Source of the DNA: JAPLDB01 sp038230515
GTDB taxonomy: Bacteria > Bacteroidota > Bacteroidia > AKYH767-A > 2013-40CM-41-45
Direction of reading: 5' to 3'
DNA length: 64,000 bases
Assembly: GCA_038230515.1 (NCBI GenBank)
Contig: JBBRND010000006.1
Coordinates: 62,001-126,000, forward strand
The position numbers and the translations under genes are program-made. Below, piece after piece: positions 1 through 8,011 of this stretch (position 1 is its first letter; every line of letters begins with the position of its first letter). The notes under the pieces are model-generated. The model was not told the DNA's origin. It saw only the letters and a program-made list of their open reading frames with translations, and did no database searches.

Positions 1-928
1 TTACACCTGCAATAATGCACCTGATAGTGTTCCAGGAATTTCCACTCCAGGTTATTACACACCTGAAGACCGCGCAAGACGTGTTACTGCCTTTCTGAAT
101 CAGGAGAAAAAATTTTCGATTGCTGATATGCAGCAACTCAACAGCGATGTAACATCTGTAGTTGCTGCCGATCTTGCTCACTATCTTATTCTAAATATCA
201 GTGAGCAGGAAAAAACAAAATCGGAACTCGCAAAAAAAGTTACGGAAGTATTGAAGGATTGGAATGGCTCTATGAAGACGGATGACATTGCTCCCACAAT
301 CTTTTACAAACTCGAATATGAAATTCTTCACAATGCAATGGGGGATGAACTTTCAGAGAAGGATTTTTTTCAGTTTCAGCAAACGCATATTGAAAAAAAC
401 TCAATTGTTCCATTGCTGATGAATGATTCAAGCGCATGGTATGACAATATAAATACAAAAGAAAAAACAGAAACAAGAGAAATGATTTTCGATCAGTCAT
501 TCGACAGCACGATTGTTTTGTTGCAAAAGCAATTGGGCGGTGATATTCAGCAATGGAAATGGGGAACTGTGCATACGCTCGAATATGGTCATCCTATAGG
601 CAAACAAAAACCATTCGACAAATTTTTTAATGTGGGTCCGTTTGCAATTGAAGGAGGTAGCGAGACAATAAACAATGCCGGGTTTGATTTAACTGCTGAC
701 GGAATTTACAAAGTAAAATACGGTCCCGCACTAAGACGTACACTCGATTTTAACGATGTTGAACATGGACAAAGCGTTCTTCCAACAGGGCAATCAGGCA
801 ATCCCATGAGCAAGCACTACAGCGATCAGTCAGAGCTTTTTCTTAATTGCAAAACACGCACAGAGTGGATGAACAAAAATGAAATCGAGAGTAATTCAAA
901 AGATCATTTAGTTTTGCTGCCGAAATAA
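1..928 (+). CDS. Penicillin acylase family protein, C-terminal part (5' end outside window)
   Basis: This is the end of a penicillin acylase family enzyme, a periplasmic Ntn-hydrolase that cleaves amide bonds of acylated substrates such as beta-lactams or acyl-homoserine lactones. The reading frame is open from the first base (codons start at base 2), so about 308 residues are visible. The signal peptide, alpha chain and catalytic N-terminal Ser of the beta chain are missing. The visible part shows the late beta-chain motifs in the usual order: WKWGTVH followed by HP (about 560-595), a GPF..GG segment (about 635-660) and GQSGNPMSKHYSDQ (about 787-830). The substrate cannot be told from this part. 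The stop is followed by a heptamer array and tRNA-Arg. The family assignment is firm. Confidence 0.88.
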   Translation, partial: YTCNNAPDSVPGISTPGYYTPEDRARRVTAFLNQEKKFSIADMQQLNSDVTSVVAADLAHYLILNISEQEKTKSELAKKVTEVLKDWNGSMKTDDIAPTIFYKLEYEILHNAMGDELSEKDFFQFQQTHIEKNSIVPLLMNDSSAWYDNINTKEKTETREMIFDQSFDSTIVLLQKQLGGDIQQWKWGTVHTLEYGHPIGKQKPFDKFFNVGPFAIEGGSETINNAGFDLTADGIYKVKYGPALRRTLDFNDVEHGQSVLPTGQSGNPMSKHYSDQSELFLNCKTRTEWMNKNEIESNSKDHLVLLPK

Positions 929-971
929 GAGTGATGCGGATTTCCGTTCGCCTTTGTGAATTCCCTTTGGC

Positions 972-1006
972 GGATTTAACCAATAACGATTAACGCATAA
1001 CTGAAT
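972..1006. repeat. Heptanucleotide tandem repeat, AATAACG type
   Basis: Five consecutive 7-bp units (for example ACCAATA, ACGATTA, ACGCATA) run to within 4 bp of the tRNA-Arg 5' end. The same type, in the opposite orientation, sits just before tRNA-Thr near 10.7 kb. Confidence 0.6.
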
Positions 1007-1010
1007 TTCC

Positions 1011-1082
1011 GGTTCCGTAGTTAAATGGATATAATATGAGCCTCCGAAGCTTGTGTTCCCGGTTCGACTCCGGGCGGGACCA
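1011..1082 (+). tRNA. tRNA-Arg (anticodon CCG)
   Basis: A full cloverleaf can be folded by hand. The 7-bp acceptor stem pairs 1011-1017 with 1075-1081 and has one G-U pair. The D stem is GTTA/TAAT. The anticodon stem is 1037-1041 with 1049-1053 and holds the loop CTCCGAA, with anticodon CCG at 1044-1046. The T arm pairs CCCGG with CCGGG around TTCGACT. The discriminator base is A, and CCA is not encoded. Confidence 0.93.
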
Positions 1083-1266
1083 CGATTATTGAGATAAACT
1101 ATTCGCGTTGAAAATGAAAAATTTAATGCTGCGAGCTATTTATCAAGGATGATGAGTCTTATTGTTGCCTGTATTTTTTAGTAGTTTCCTACAGCAATTT
1201 TTCCAATGAGTTAGTGAATGAACATCTTTTCACCGCTAAAGATTGTTTTGTAAAAGAACGCAATAA

Positions 1267-1303
1267 AAATTCCCTCCCTGCAATTTTTGCAGAGAAGGAA
1301 TTT
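1267..1303 (-). terminator. Rho-independent terminator of the FN3-like gene
   Basis: An interrupted inverted repeat (AAATTCC...CTGCA with TGCAG...GGAATTT) is followed, on the minus strand, by a T-rich run. It lies 18 bp past the stop of the leftward gene ending at 1321. Confidence 0.75.
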
Positions 1304-1320
1304 AGCACACGCAATTTATC

Positions 1321-1953
1321 TTAGAGAATGATGATGGTTACTGCTTCACTCCAGTTGCCTTCACCTTCCTTCAGTATAGCGCGGAAGCGGAAGAACATTT
1401 TGCTGCCTGCGCTAAGTTCGTTCACTACAGTTTTTGCCTGAAGTGTAACAGGAAGATCAGTCCACACAATGCCGTCCACGCTTTGCTGCCATCTATACGA
1501 TGCACGTTTACCTGCTGACTTTGCAACCAGTTTTGCCTGACCATTTGTATCGCCATTCTTAGCAGCCAGAGGCGGTTTTACGCGAACACCCTTATTCCGC
1601 AAATCAAAACCGGATGCCTGAATGATGGAGATCGCAGTGGCTTCATCTACTGATTTATCTGCAAGCAGTTGAACGTAGCAAAGCAAACCGCGCACATCAA
1701 TCAATACGTTGTCGTAGTCCAAATCGCGGGCTGCTGCACTACCCGTTACGCGGGTGTTTGCTTTCGACTGTGCCTTTTCAAGATTGTCAACATCAGTTGT
1801 TACACCTGCAAGCGCTGGCGAAGGGCTGACGAAAATGGAAGCATGGTCAGCGATATTTAGCACAATGGTGCGAACCTTGAGAATGAAGTTCCCGATTTTA
1901 CCCAGCTTGCGCAACTGAAATAATGCCACCGGTCTTTTACTTTGTTTTGCCAT
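1321..1953 (-). CDS. Fibronectin type III-like domain protein (function unknown)
   Basis: A 210-residue protein without a signal peptide, starting MAKQSKRPVALFQLRK. The first half (about 1-130) is predicted mostly helical. The C-terminal 80 residues look like one fibronectin type III domain: YRWQQSVDGIVWTDLP, then a strand-rich segment with FFRFRAILKEGEGNWSEAV. Short proteins with this layout (a helical head and a single FN3-like end that speaks of 'WQQS.DG..W') recur in Bacteroidota and are annotated only by the domain. The gene stands alone between a terminator and a 735-bp gap that carries a 21-bp repeat array. Its role is unknown, and nothing in the neighbourhood suggests one. Confidence 0.75.
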   Translation of the reverse strand: MAKQSKRPVALFQLRKLGKIGNFILKVRTIVLNIADHASIFVSPSPALAGVTTDVDNLEKAQSKANTRVTGSAAARDLDYDNVLIDVRGLLCYVQLLADKSVDEATAISIIQASGFDLRNKGVRVKPPLAAKNGDTNGQAKLVAKSAGKRASYRWQQSVDGIVWTDLPVTLQAKTVVNELSAGSKMFFRFRAILKEGEGNWSEAVTIIIL

Positions 1954-2129
1954 GATCTTTAAATTTTTTGTTGCTGAACATGAAATGAATAATCGTTTTC
2001 CAAAACGGAGGAGTTGTTTTATTTCATTCCCCCTATATATAATGCCAGAAAGTGCATTTTTTAGGGGGGCTGCTGAAAAATATTTTTTCCGGCATTGAAA
2101 ATTTCTGTTTTTTAAGTGTTTGAGTCACT

Positions 2130-2444
2130 GCGCACCTTCAAAAGGTAGCTGAAGCAATTACATGAGCGGCTGTTGCACTTTCAATTTCCGTTATTGCAAT
2201 TACCTCAGCCGCTGTTGCAAGTGTATAAGAAGCTGTTGCGATTACTTTAACCACTATGGTAATTGCATTACCCGCATTGGCAATTACTTCATCCGGTGTT
2301 GCAACTCTCTTAGCCGTTGTGGGAATTGCATCACCTGCCTGTGCATGTACCTCATCCACTGTTGCAAGTTCAACAGCGGCTCATGCAATTACCGGAGCCG
2401 CTTATGCAAGTGCAAATGCAGCCGGGGCAGTTACAACAAGCGCA
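2130..2444. repeat. 21-bp tandem array A (15 degenerate units, core TTGCAA)
   Basis: From 2151 the sequence reads as fourteen consecutive 21-bp units with no insertion or deletion, and one more degenerate unit precedes them (2130-2150). Units begin close to GTTGCAATTAC and end close to AGCCGCT, and several contain the palindrome TTGCAA or ATTGCAAT. Because 21 is a multiple of three, the array leaves accidental open frames on both strands. It lies between two leftward genes. Confidence 0.85.
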
Positions 2445-2688
2445 TTATGGAGATAAAAACCGGTTGGTGTTCAAGAATCCACCACCCGCAGGTGGTGGAG
2501 GGCAAGGGTGGCATGCTTTCGCCCATATTTTCTCTTTTCGGTCGCAATTGTATGCTATAACTGATGGGTGTCACCAATTTGACGGAACGCTTACAAATGA
2601 TGTGGAAGACATGCTGGTTATAAACAAATAGGTTTTTAAACTGAGTATTTTATTCAACAGTTGAGGAAGAATACTCTCCAACCAAAAA

Positions 2689-3606
2689 TTACTTTTTTTC
2701 TTTCGGCTCTCCCTTCACCGTCTTCAGCACGGATTTAACGGTACCCGTGCTCACAATAATAACCTTGCTCTCCTTCATCATGTTTTGATCGGAAGCTACT
2801 TTCAAATCAAGCTTCAGTTTATAATTTACATTTTTTCCTTTCTTAAGCAAGGCGAATAACGTTTTCCCAACTTCCTTAAACGACAGCGTTACAGGAATAT
2901 CAATGTCTGTTATTGCGTGTGCTTTTATGTTGGTAAGCCCTTTTACATTTCCTTTCACCCATTCATGATCTTCAATCTGAACTTGGTATGCATAATCCTT
3001 CAGCTTAATATCGAAAACATTTTTGTTAATTATAGTTGTGTGAACAATAATGGCTGCTCTCTTGAAGTTGAGTGAATCCACCTCAACATGTTCCACATTG
3101 AGAATGGGAATATGAACAAGTGGAAGAAACCTTTTAATGGTAACATCAAAATGCTTTTTGAAAATAACATCGGTGAAGAAGGAAGCATTCATCCTGTATT
3201 CAACAGAATCAATATCGCGTTTCTCATTGGCTTTAATTACAGAGTCCACCTCATGATTAAAAACAGTGATGGGCAGTGCAACCCAGCTACTGTCGTTGGC
3301 TGCAAGGGTAATTGATTTTTTATAGCGGCTTTTCATTATCTGTGCATCGTTGATATAAAGCTGGTACTGAAAACTGTCTGCAGTGAATGAAAACGGAAAT
3401 TGATTTTTGATGAGAACGTTTGCAGTCATCTCCGTTTTCTCGGCAGTCAATGATGAAATCTCAGCCATGGACATTTCCACTCTCGGCAGAAGAAACGTTT
3501 TGTACGGATCTTTATCGCGTGCATAGTTTACATACCGCCAGATAAACAGCGTTCCAATTGAGCACACGATCAGTAGAAGCAGGATTAAGAGATTTTTTTT
3601 AATCAT
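2689..3606 (-). CDS. LEA type 2 family protein (two water-stress/hypersensitive-response-like domains)
   Basis: A 305-residue protein with a single N-terminal membrane anchor or uncleaved signal (residues 4-24, LLILLLLIVCSIGTLFIW) and the rest outside the cytoplasm. Two beta-rich repeats (about 40-160 and 165-290) have the pattern of LEA14/WHy domains: an alternating strand region with 'N..V..NNP/NKNVFDIKL..Y.Y.V' (here IINKNVFDIKLKDYAYQV at about 190) and 'IDIPVTLSF' at about 245. LEA type 2 proteins are single or tandem domains of unknown binding partner in bacteria and are often tethered to the cell envelope. The C-terminus is Lys-rich. The gene is monocistronic; the gap downstream holds the 21-bp array. 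Confidence is good for the fold and low for the role. Confidence 0.75.
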   Translation of the reverse strand: MIKKNLLILLLLIVCSIGTLFIWRYVNYARDKDPYKTFLLPRVEMSMAEISSLTAEKTEMTANVLIKNQFPFSFTADSFQYQLYINDAQIMKSRYKKSITLAANDSSWVALPITVFNHEVDSVIKANEKRDIDSVEYRMNASFFTDVIFKKHFDVTIKRFLPLVHIPILNVEHVEVDSLNFKRAAIIVHTTIINKNVFDIKLKDYAYQVQIEDHEWVKGNVKGLTNIKAHAITDIDIPVTLSFKEVGKTLFALLKKGKNVNYKLKLDLKVASDQNMMKESKVIIVSTGTVKSVLKTVKGEPKEKK

Positions 3607-3710
3607 CGCAGTATAGATTTATTTCTTTTATGTATTGCTATAAAGTTATGCCCCGAAATATTTGGCACATAATTTTTGATTTTAAATAGTACAATTAAAA
3701 ATAAATCCAG

Positions 3711-3896
3711 ATGGCTAAGGATTCAAAAAAATCTCAGGGCAAAATGGAAATGTGATTCACCAATATAAACACAATGAATTAAAATCGGGCAAAAATGGAA
3801 AGGGCGGCAACGTGAAAAGCCGCACGCAAGTTGAGTGAAGCGCGCAAGGCAGGCACTAAAATTCCCGAAGAAGAAAAGTTCATCTTCGAAATATAG
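3711..3896 (+). pseudogene. Broken DUF6496-type small basic protein gene
   Basis: Three short frames in a row join into a recognisable small basic protein of the DUF6496 type. Frame 1 runs from ATG 3711 (MAKDSKKSQGKMEM) and stops at a TGA overlapping the next frame. Frame 2 continues with VIHQYKHNELKSGKNGKGG and VKSRTQ, then hits TGA. Frame 3 resumes with LSEARKAGTKIPEEE to TAG 3896. Intact relatives have '...KLKSG..GK.V.SRKQAIAIGLSEARKAGAKVP', so the first break is a one-base shift and the second a loss of roughly a dozen bases covering the 'AIAIG' codons. The match comes from memory of the family and not from a search. Confidence 0.65.
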
Positions 3897-3962
3897 ATGA
3901 ATAGTTAACAATGGTTATTGCTTTAAACCTTTCGGTAGAGTTGTTGTTTTCTCAATTAAATT

Positions 3963-4253
3963 ATGAAAGTTTTATCTGTATTTGGTTATACTCCCCAGGT
4001 CATTAAGCGCCTTGAAATGTTTTTATCTGAAAACAGGTTCTCAAACATTCATATTGACCCTCTCACAAACGAGATTACCGCGGAAAGAAAATTTCTTTTC
4101 TTCTGGAAGGATTACATTCATCTGCACGTAATATCCTCAAAAGACAACGTTGCCAATATTGAACTAAAGCTAAACCCGCTACATGAACCTAAAACAAGCG
4201 GTGATGATAGCAAAGAACTTGCTTTGCAAAACAGAATCTATTTTTATTTTTGA
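3963..4253 (+). CDS. Small hypothetical protein (96 aa)
   Basis: A 96-residue soluble protein beginning MKVLSVFGYTPQVIKRLEMFL, with predicted alternating helix and strand and no signal or membrane segment. I do not recognise a family. The start follows the broken DUF6496 gene by 66 bp, and codon use looks ordinary. A leftward terminator starts 40 bp after its stop and belongs to the small gene on the other strand, so the two genes converge. It could be a small regulatory or stress protein, but nothing in the sequence supports a specific role. Confidence 0.55.
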   Translation: MKVLSVFGYTPQVIKRLEMFLSENRFSNIHIDPLTNEITAERKFLFFWKDYIHLHVISSKDNVANIELKLNPLHEPKTSGDDSKELALQNRIYFYF

Positions 4254-4293
4254 AGAAGTTCCATTTTAGTTGCAGAGGAGTGTTCAAAAAAAA

Positions 4294-4317
4294 ACTGCAA
4301 GCTCTTCAGCTTGCAGT
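4294..4317 (-). terminator. Rho-independent terminator (minus strand)
   Basis: A perfect 10-bp stem (ACTGCAAGCT/AGCTTGCAGT) with a 4-nt loop is followed on the minus strand by eight or more T residues. It marks a leftward transcript and supports the small gene at 4408-4581. Confidence 0.85.
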
Positions 4318-4407
4318 CATACCAACCAAAACATACTTAGAAACACAAAACTTTTCACCGCAATTGTGGTTTGGGTTCCACAAAATTGAGGTACTATTTT
4401 CTACAGC

Positions 4408-4581
4408 TTACGCCCAACGCGGGTGTACACCTATCTTTTCTTCGTCATATTTTAACTGAAAGTATTTATGACGCACTTCAGTCAACTTCTCTTCCAAGAG
4501 GGAAATTCGCCTTGTTTGCTTTACAATCAATACATTTTTCTGCTGAACGATTTCATGAAGCATTTTTTCTTTACCATTCAT
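4408..4581 (-). CDS. Very small coiled-coil-like protein (57 aa)
   Basis: The minus strand encodes a 57-residue protein, MNGKEKMLHEIVQQKNVL followed by a Lys/Glu/Leu-rich helix (ISLLEEKLTEVRHKYFQL) and a short tail ending GVHPRWA. The heptad spacing of Leu/Val/Ile suggests a coiled coil. A textbook terminator lies 90 bp downstream in the same direction with no other leftward gene between, which is the best evidence that the region is transcribed this way. The alternative reading, a rightward frame over the same bases, has poor composition. No family is recognised. Confidence is moderate because of the size. Confidence 0.55.
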   Translation of the reverse strand: MNGKEKMLHEIVQQKNVLIVKQTRRISLLEEKLTEVRHKYFQLKYDEEKIGVHPRWA

Positions 4582-4691
4582 GGGATTATCGGTTTAAAGT
4601 TATTTCACAATACGTATTAAAAAACCGTGCCAAAATATCCCACATTGGGAATGGCATAAATATTTCCCTTCACAAATTAAAGAATGTTGAA

Positions 4692-4919
4692 ATGAAAAAA
4701 CTATTGTCTGCATTATTAATTTCTTTATTTACTACCGCCTGCTTTGCGCAGCATCAGCCGGTAAGTGATACGTTGATCCCCAAGCAGCACAAGCGCGATA
4801 CTGTTGTGACCGAACCGAAGCTTGATGGCGGAGCTCTTATTGATACAGTTACTCCGAGAGAAAATAAATTCAGGCATCGCCCGGTGCATCCAGTTGATAG
4901 TTTGAGGAAGCCGAAATGA
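4692..4919 (+). CDS. Small secreted protein (75 aa)
   Basis: Starts at ATG 4692 with a clear Sec signal peptide (MKKLLSALLISLFTTACFAQ, cleavage after residue 20 or acylation at Cys 17). The mature part is only about 55 residues, polar, His/Arg/Pro-rich (PKQHKRDTVV, HRPVHPVDSLRKPK) and without Cys. The frame is open for 107 codons upstream, but that part overlaps the minus-strand small gene and lacks coding character, so I place the start at the signal peptide. Such short periplasmic peptides are common and uncharacterised in Bacteroidota. Function unknown. Confidence 0.65.
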   Translation: MKKLLSALLISLFTTACFAQHQPVSDTLIPKQHKRDTVVTEPKLDGGALIDTVTPRENKFRHRPVHPVDSLRKPK

Positions 4920-4968
4920 AATTAGACTTAAGGACTTGATATGAATAGACCAGTACATAATTTTAAAA

Positions 4969-5214
4969 ATGAAAATTATGATTCAATGTAAAATATTTTC
5001 GGGTACCGATTCCGCAGAGTTGGAACGTGAGGTAAATAGTTTTCTGCGCGAACGTGCCGGTGCATCTGTGCATACCATTCGTCAATCTGCTACTGACAAT
5101 CGCTTGGTTATTTCTGTTTTTTTTAGTGTACGAAGCAAAAGGGAAAAGCTGAAAGAAGCTGCTATGAATGAAGTGTCAGTTAATATGAAAGAGAATGAGT
5201 TGAGGGCGAATTAA
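4969..5214 (+). CDS. Small protein, possibly Cse60/DUF2758-like (81 aa)
   Basis: An 81-residue protein starting at ATG 4969 or, three codons later, at ATG 4978 (MIQCKIFSG). The layout beta-strand (IQCKIFSG), helix (LEREVNSFLRER), strand (SVHTIRQSA), strand (LVISVFFSV), helix resembles the small DUF2758/Cse60 proteins first noted in sporulating Bacillus, where the role is unclear. The similarity is one of pattern only. The gene lies 49 bp after the secreted-peptide gene in the same direction and is followed by 21-bp array B. Confidence 0.5.
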   Translation: MKIMIQCKIFSGTDSAELEREVNSFLRERAGASVHTIRQSATDNRLVISVFFSVRSKREKLKEAAMNEVSVNMKENELRAN

Positions 5215-5225
5215 AAAAGGTCAAA

Positions 5226-5413
5226 TTCAAATAACTTAAAGAGTAAGTTGCAAAAGGATGTGATTGAATTTCTACTGCTTAGATTGATTTGCTATAGGAT
5301 GTTATTAAGTTGCTAACGGATAATGTTGGCCTACTACAGGATGTGTTTGAGTTGCTAAAGGATAAAGTAGAGTTTCCAGCGGAGGGGTTGGTCTCTCTGT
5401 TTGAATTTCGAAA
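5226..5413. repeat. 21-bp tandem array B (about nine degenerate units)
   Basis: From 5247 units close to GTTGCTAAAGGAT plus eight bases recur at 5247, 5268, 5288, 5309, 5330, 5351, 5372 and 5393. All spacings are 21 bp except one of 20. The unit at 5226-5246 is weaker. It lies between two convergent genes. Confidence 0.75.
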
Positions 5414-5722
5414 AGTGTGAAAATAAAGCAAAAAGATGGTTTACGAAAGACTAATACTGATTGCTTACCTTCAATAATAGCTATGTTTGATAAAAATAAC
5501 GTTTTAGTGTATTGTCGGTAAGTTAGGCCACCTTACTCAAAATTGTTAGGGACATTAGGTACATACAATTTGTACATTTCCCCCCATTCAGGATGCTGGT
5601 TATGCGAAGGAATTTGAAAAGATCAATTTTCTATTACCGAATGAATTCATCTTTGGGGTGAGGAGAACTGTCAGTTGTCCATTTTTGAATTCTGCATGTT
5701 AAGTAAAACTATCGTATCGGAA
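5414..5722. other. Gap with no intact gene
   Basis: No complete gene is visible. A short rightward frame (about 5593-5702) reads IQDAGYAKEFEKINFLLP and ends at TAA. It looks coding and faintly resembles the end of phospholipase D-like proteins, but it has no start, so it may be a remnant. Confidence 0.3.
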
Positions 5723-6304
5723 TTATTTCGAGGGTTGCTTTTGCAACTCTTCTGCAGCCACTTCAAGTTCCTTGTACCACTCTTCTCCGAATTTTCTGAT
5801 CAAAGAGTCCTTCAGAAATTTATAGATCGGAACTTTTAATGAATCGCCAAGTTTGCAGGCGGGTTTGCAAATGCCCCACTTATCGTAGTTAACCGCCTCC
5901 ACAGAATTTTTCATTTTGTTAATGCGGACGGGATAGAGATGGCATGAAACAGGTTTGCGGAAACTAATCTTTCCATCGAAGTATGCTTTTTCAATTCCGC
6001 ACTTTGCAATTCCATTTTCGAAAATTGTGTAGGCGCATTCGCGTCCTTTGATGAGAGGAGTAACCCATTCCGTTTTTTGGTAGAGCAAATATTTCCCCTG
6101 TTTTTCAATGGTGGCAACTCCGCTATCGGTGAGGTAAGGTTTTACTTTCGGATAAACGCGATCCAATTCAGCAAGTTCATCCTCTTCAAGCGGTGCGCCA
6201 TAATCCCCTTTCACACAGCAACTGCCCTTGCATGCATTCAGATCGCAAACAAATCTTTTTTCAATAATTTCTTCGGAAACAAGAGTGGATGCGATGGCTA
6301 GCAT
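5723..6304 (-). CDS. DUF3109 family Cys-rich protein
   Basis: A 193-residue cytoplasmic protein of the DUF3109 family, related to the YkgJ-type Cys-cluster proteins thought to bind a metal or Fe-S centre. The Cys residues typical of the family are present: FVCDLNACKGSCCVKGDYG at 18-36, RECAYTIF and AKCGIEKAYF in the middle, and SCHLYPVR and GICKPACKLG later. GAPLEEDELAEL after the first cluster is also diagnostic. It is the last gene of the leftward tss operon, 15 bp after tssO, so it is probably cotranscribed. A link to type VI secretion is not established for this family, and the linkage may be chance. The function is unknown in general. Confidence 0.85.
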   Translation of the reverse strand: MLAIASTLVSEEIIEKRFVCDLNACKGSCCVKGDYGAPLEEDELAELDRVYPKVKPYLTDSGVATIEKQGKYLLYQKTEWVTPLIKGRECAYTIFENGIAKCGIEKAYFDGKISFRKPVSCHLYPVRINKMKNSVEAVNYDKWGICKPACKLGDSLKVPIYKFLKDSLIRKFGEEWYKELEVAAEELQKQPSK

Positions 6305-6319
6305 TGAAAGCCGGAAAAA

Positions 6320-6832
6320 CTATTTCTGATTGTTTATTGTTAGATTGGCTTTATCAAGAGCCGTATTGCATGTGGTTAAATCTGTTTTGCATTTCGTAAG
6401 GTCGTCAGTCAGTCCGGTAATTTTCGCTGAGGTTTCAGTCAAAGATTTAATCATCACCATTTCATTTATCATTGCCTCCTTAGTGACTTTGAAAATTTGA
6501 AGAACATCGTTGGTAGAATCATCCTCCACCTCACTGTACATTTTATTAAGTGTCCTTGCTTTATCGTCCATTTCTCCGGGTCCAAAAGGTCTTCCTTTTT
6601 CCCTGATCGAATTTAATTTGTCGTGCATGTCTTTGGCAACGGCATAACGATCAGCATAACGATTAAAAGTTTTTTCGTAATTCAGATTTTTTTCTCTTAA
6701 TCCTTTAAGTTCTCCACTGGAAATACTAAAGTCATAATACAGCGCAAACGAAAATACGGCCACGCAAATAATAAACAGAATCATGAAGTTGAAAAACTTC
6801 TCGTTAATTTCTTTCTGGTTCAGCGGTTTCAT
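6320..6832 (-). CDS. tssO: Type VI secretion system protein TssO
   Basis: TssO is one of the proteins found only in the Bacteroidota type VI secretion system (subtype iii), where it is thought to help form the trans-envelope membrane complex in place of TssJLM. This 170-residue protein has the expected form: a short cytoplasmic N-terminus (MKPLNQKEINEKFFNFM), one membrane segment (about 17-36, MILFIICVAVFSFALYY) and a periplasmic part that is almost wholly helical, ending in a coiled coil (about 135-170, LTDDLTKCKTDLTTCNTALD). It lies 33 bp after tssK in the same operon. The assignment rests on this layout and on the neighbours. Confidence 0.82.
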   Translation of the reverse strand: MKPLNQKEINEKFFNFMILFIICVAVFSFALYYDFSISSGELKGLREKNLNYEKTFNRYADRYAVAKDMHDKLNSIREKGRPFGPGEMDDKARTLNKMYSEVEDDSTNDVLQIFKVTKEAMINEMVMIKSLTETSAKITGLTDDLTKCKTDLTTCNTALDKANLTINNQK

Positions 6833-6865
6833 CTTTTTTATTCTTTCTCTTTATTTATTGTAAAA

Positions 6866-8011
6866 CTAAAATGTGCTCCATCCTTTGGGTTTAGGCGCTT
6901 CTGTCTTCACTTGTTTTTCCTGTATAATCCATTCGCTACCCTGCGGAGGAGTACCGACAAACTCAAGATTGCTGAGTTTGCTCAATAGCGTGTGTAGGGT
7001 GGAAGTAAACTGTTCCACCAGTATCATTGCCGGATAAATATCAGGATGATAGTAGTCAATGTTCACTGTTTCGTTTATCATACCTTCCAGTTTTCCTTGC
7101 TGCAAACTTGTCCAGTTACTATAATAGGTAATCATTTCTTCCTTGTCTTTGTCACTGAGCGTGGTGAGAAAAACCCGAAAAATGTTTGCGATCTGAACAA
7201 AACATTCAATGAAATAAACCGGAGGCATTGAAGGCATCTGCTTCATTCGAAAAAAATTCTGAGCAGAAAAAACCAAAAATAAATTCATAAGGTTTTTGGA
7301 ATTTTCGGCAAGTGTTGTCTTTTGATTTTTTGCAACAATTTTTTGAATGATGCGAGCCGAAAAATTTTCGATCTCATTCAATGTTCCGGTAAGTTGGTTA
7401 AATGAAACTATTAACCTTGAGTGCGCAGAAATCGAAGTGCAAGCCGGAATAAAATTAGAATCAAGTACAAGATCGTTGCCCTGCCATTTTATTTTTCCTG
7501 CAACAATGGATACATCACCCGCATCAGATATATTGTATTGTGAGGCAGGAATAATTTCAAGTTTATAAGTGGGCTGTGTGAATGGATGCCTTAACGGAAT
7601 TTCCTGCGGATCGGGTACTCCGTAAGGTGAGCGGGTAAACAAATCGGCTTTTAGAATAACAAGATAAAGTGGTTCGCCTTTTGGTGGATTATTCAACTCT
7701 GCTTGCAACTGCCCATCGCTGTTCAAAGACGAATGATTTGCAGAAGTAATTTCAATGCGTACTCCGCCTGATGTAATTGCCCGGCAAGAATTCAATCGAA
7801 TTTGCATCAAACCCTGTTGATAATTGAGGAGTTGAAGATTGAAAGATGAATCCTGTGATGAAAGTAATCCGTAATTAAAATGTGTGAGTCCATTTACCAG
7901 GTTGTCACGGTACAAATCCAGAAAAGCATTTTCGGTTTGCCGAAAATGCTCTTTGTTTATCTTCATTCCATCAAGCCAGTTTACAGGTAAGTGTGTTATG
8001 TTTGGTTTCAT
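6866..8011 (-). CDS. tssK: Type VI secretion system baseplate protein TssK
   Basis: TssK forms trimers that connect the baseplate wedges (TssE-F-G) to the membrane complex of the type VI secretion system. The 381-residue protein opens with the family hallmark PVNWLDGMKINKEHF (residues 9-23), then a beta-sandwich shoulder domain to about 190, helical hairpins to about 300 and a small C-terminal head. It is shorter than proteobacterial TssK (about 440), as is usual in Bacteroidota. Its start overlaps the end of tssN by 4 bp (ATGA), so translation is likely coupled. No tssB, C, D, E, F, G or H lies in the window. Confidence 0.88.
   Translation of the reverse strand: MKPNITHLPVNWLDGMKINKEHFRQTENAFLDLYRDNLVNGLTHFNYGLLSSQDSSFNLQLLNYQQGLMQIRLNSCRAITSGGVRIEITSANHSSLNSDGQLQAELNNPPKGEPLYLVILKADLFTRSPYGVPDPQEIPLRHPFTQPTYKLEIIPASQYNISDAGDVSIVAGKIKWQGNDLVLDSNFIPACTSISAHSRLIVSFNQLTGTLNEIENFSARIIQKIVAKNQKTTLAENSKNLMNLFLVFSAQNFFRMKQMPSMPPVYFIECFVQIANIFRVFLTTLSDKDKEEMITYYSNWTSLQQGKLEGMINETVNIDYYHPDIYPAMILVEQFTSTLHTLLSKLSNLEFVGTPPQGSEWIIQEKQVKTEAPKPKGWSTF

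Noticed and set aside
4371..4691. Upstream extension of the small secreted protein
   Set aside because: The signal peptide starts at 4692. The upstream part overlaps a better minus-strand small gene with its own terminator.
5593..5702. Remnant of a phospholipase D-like gene
   Set aside because: The resemblance (EFEK...FGVRRT) is too short and was recalled from memory, so it is only noted in the gap entry.
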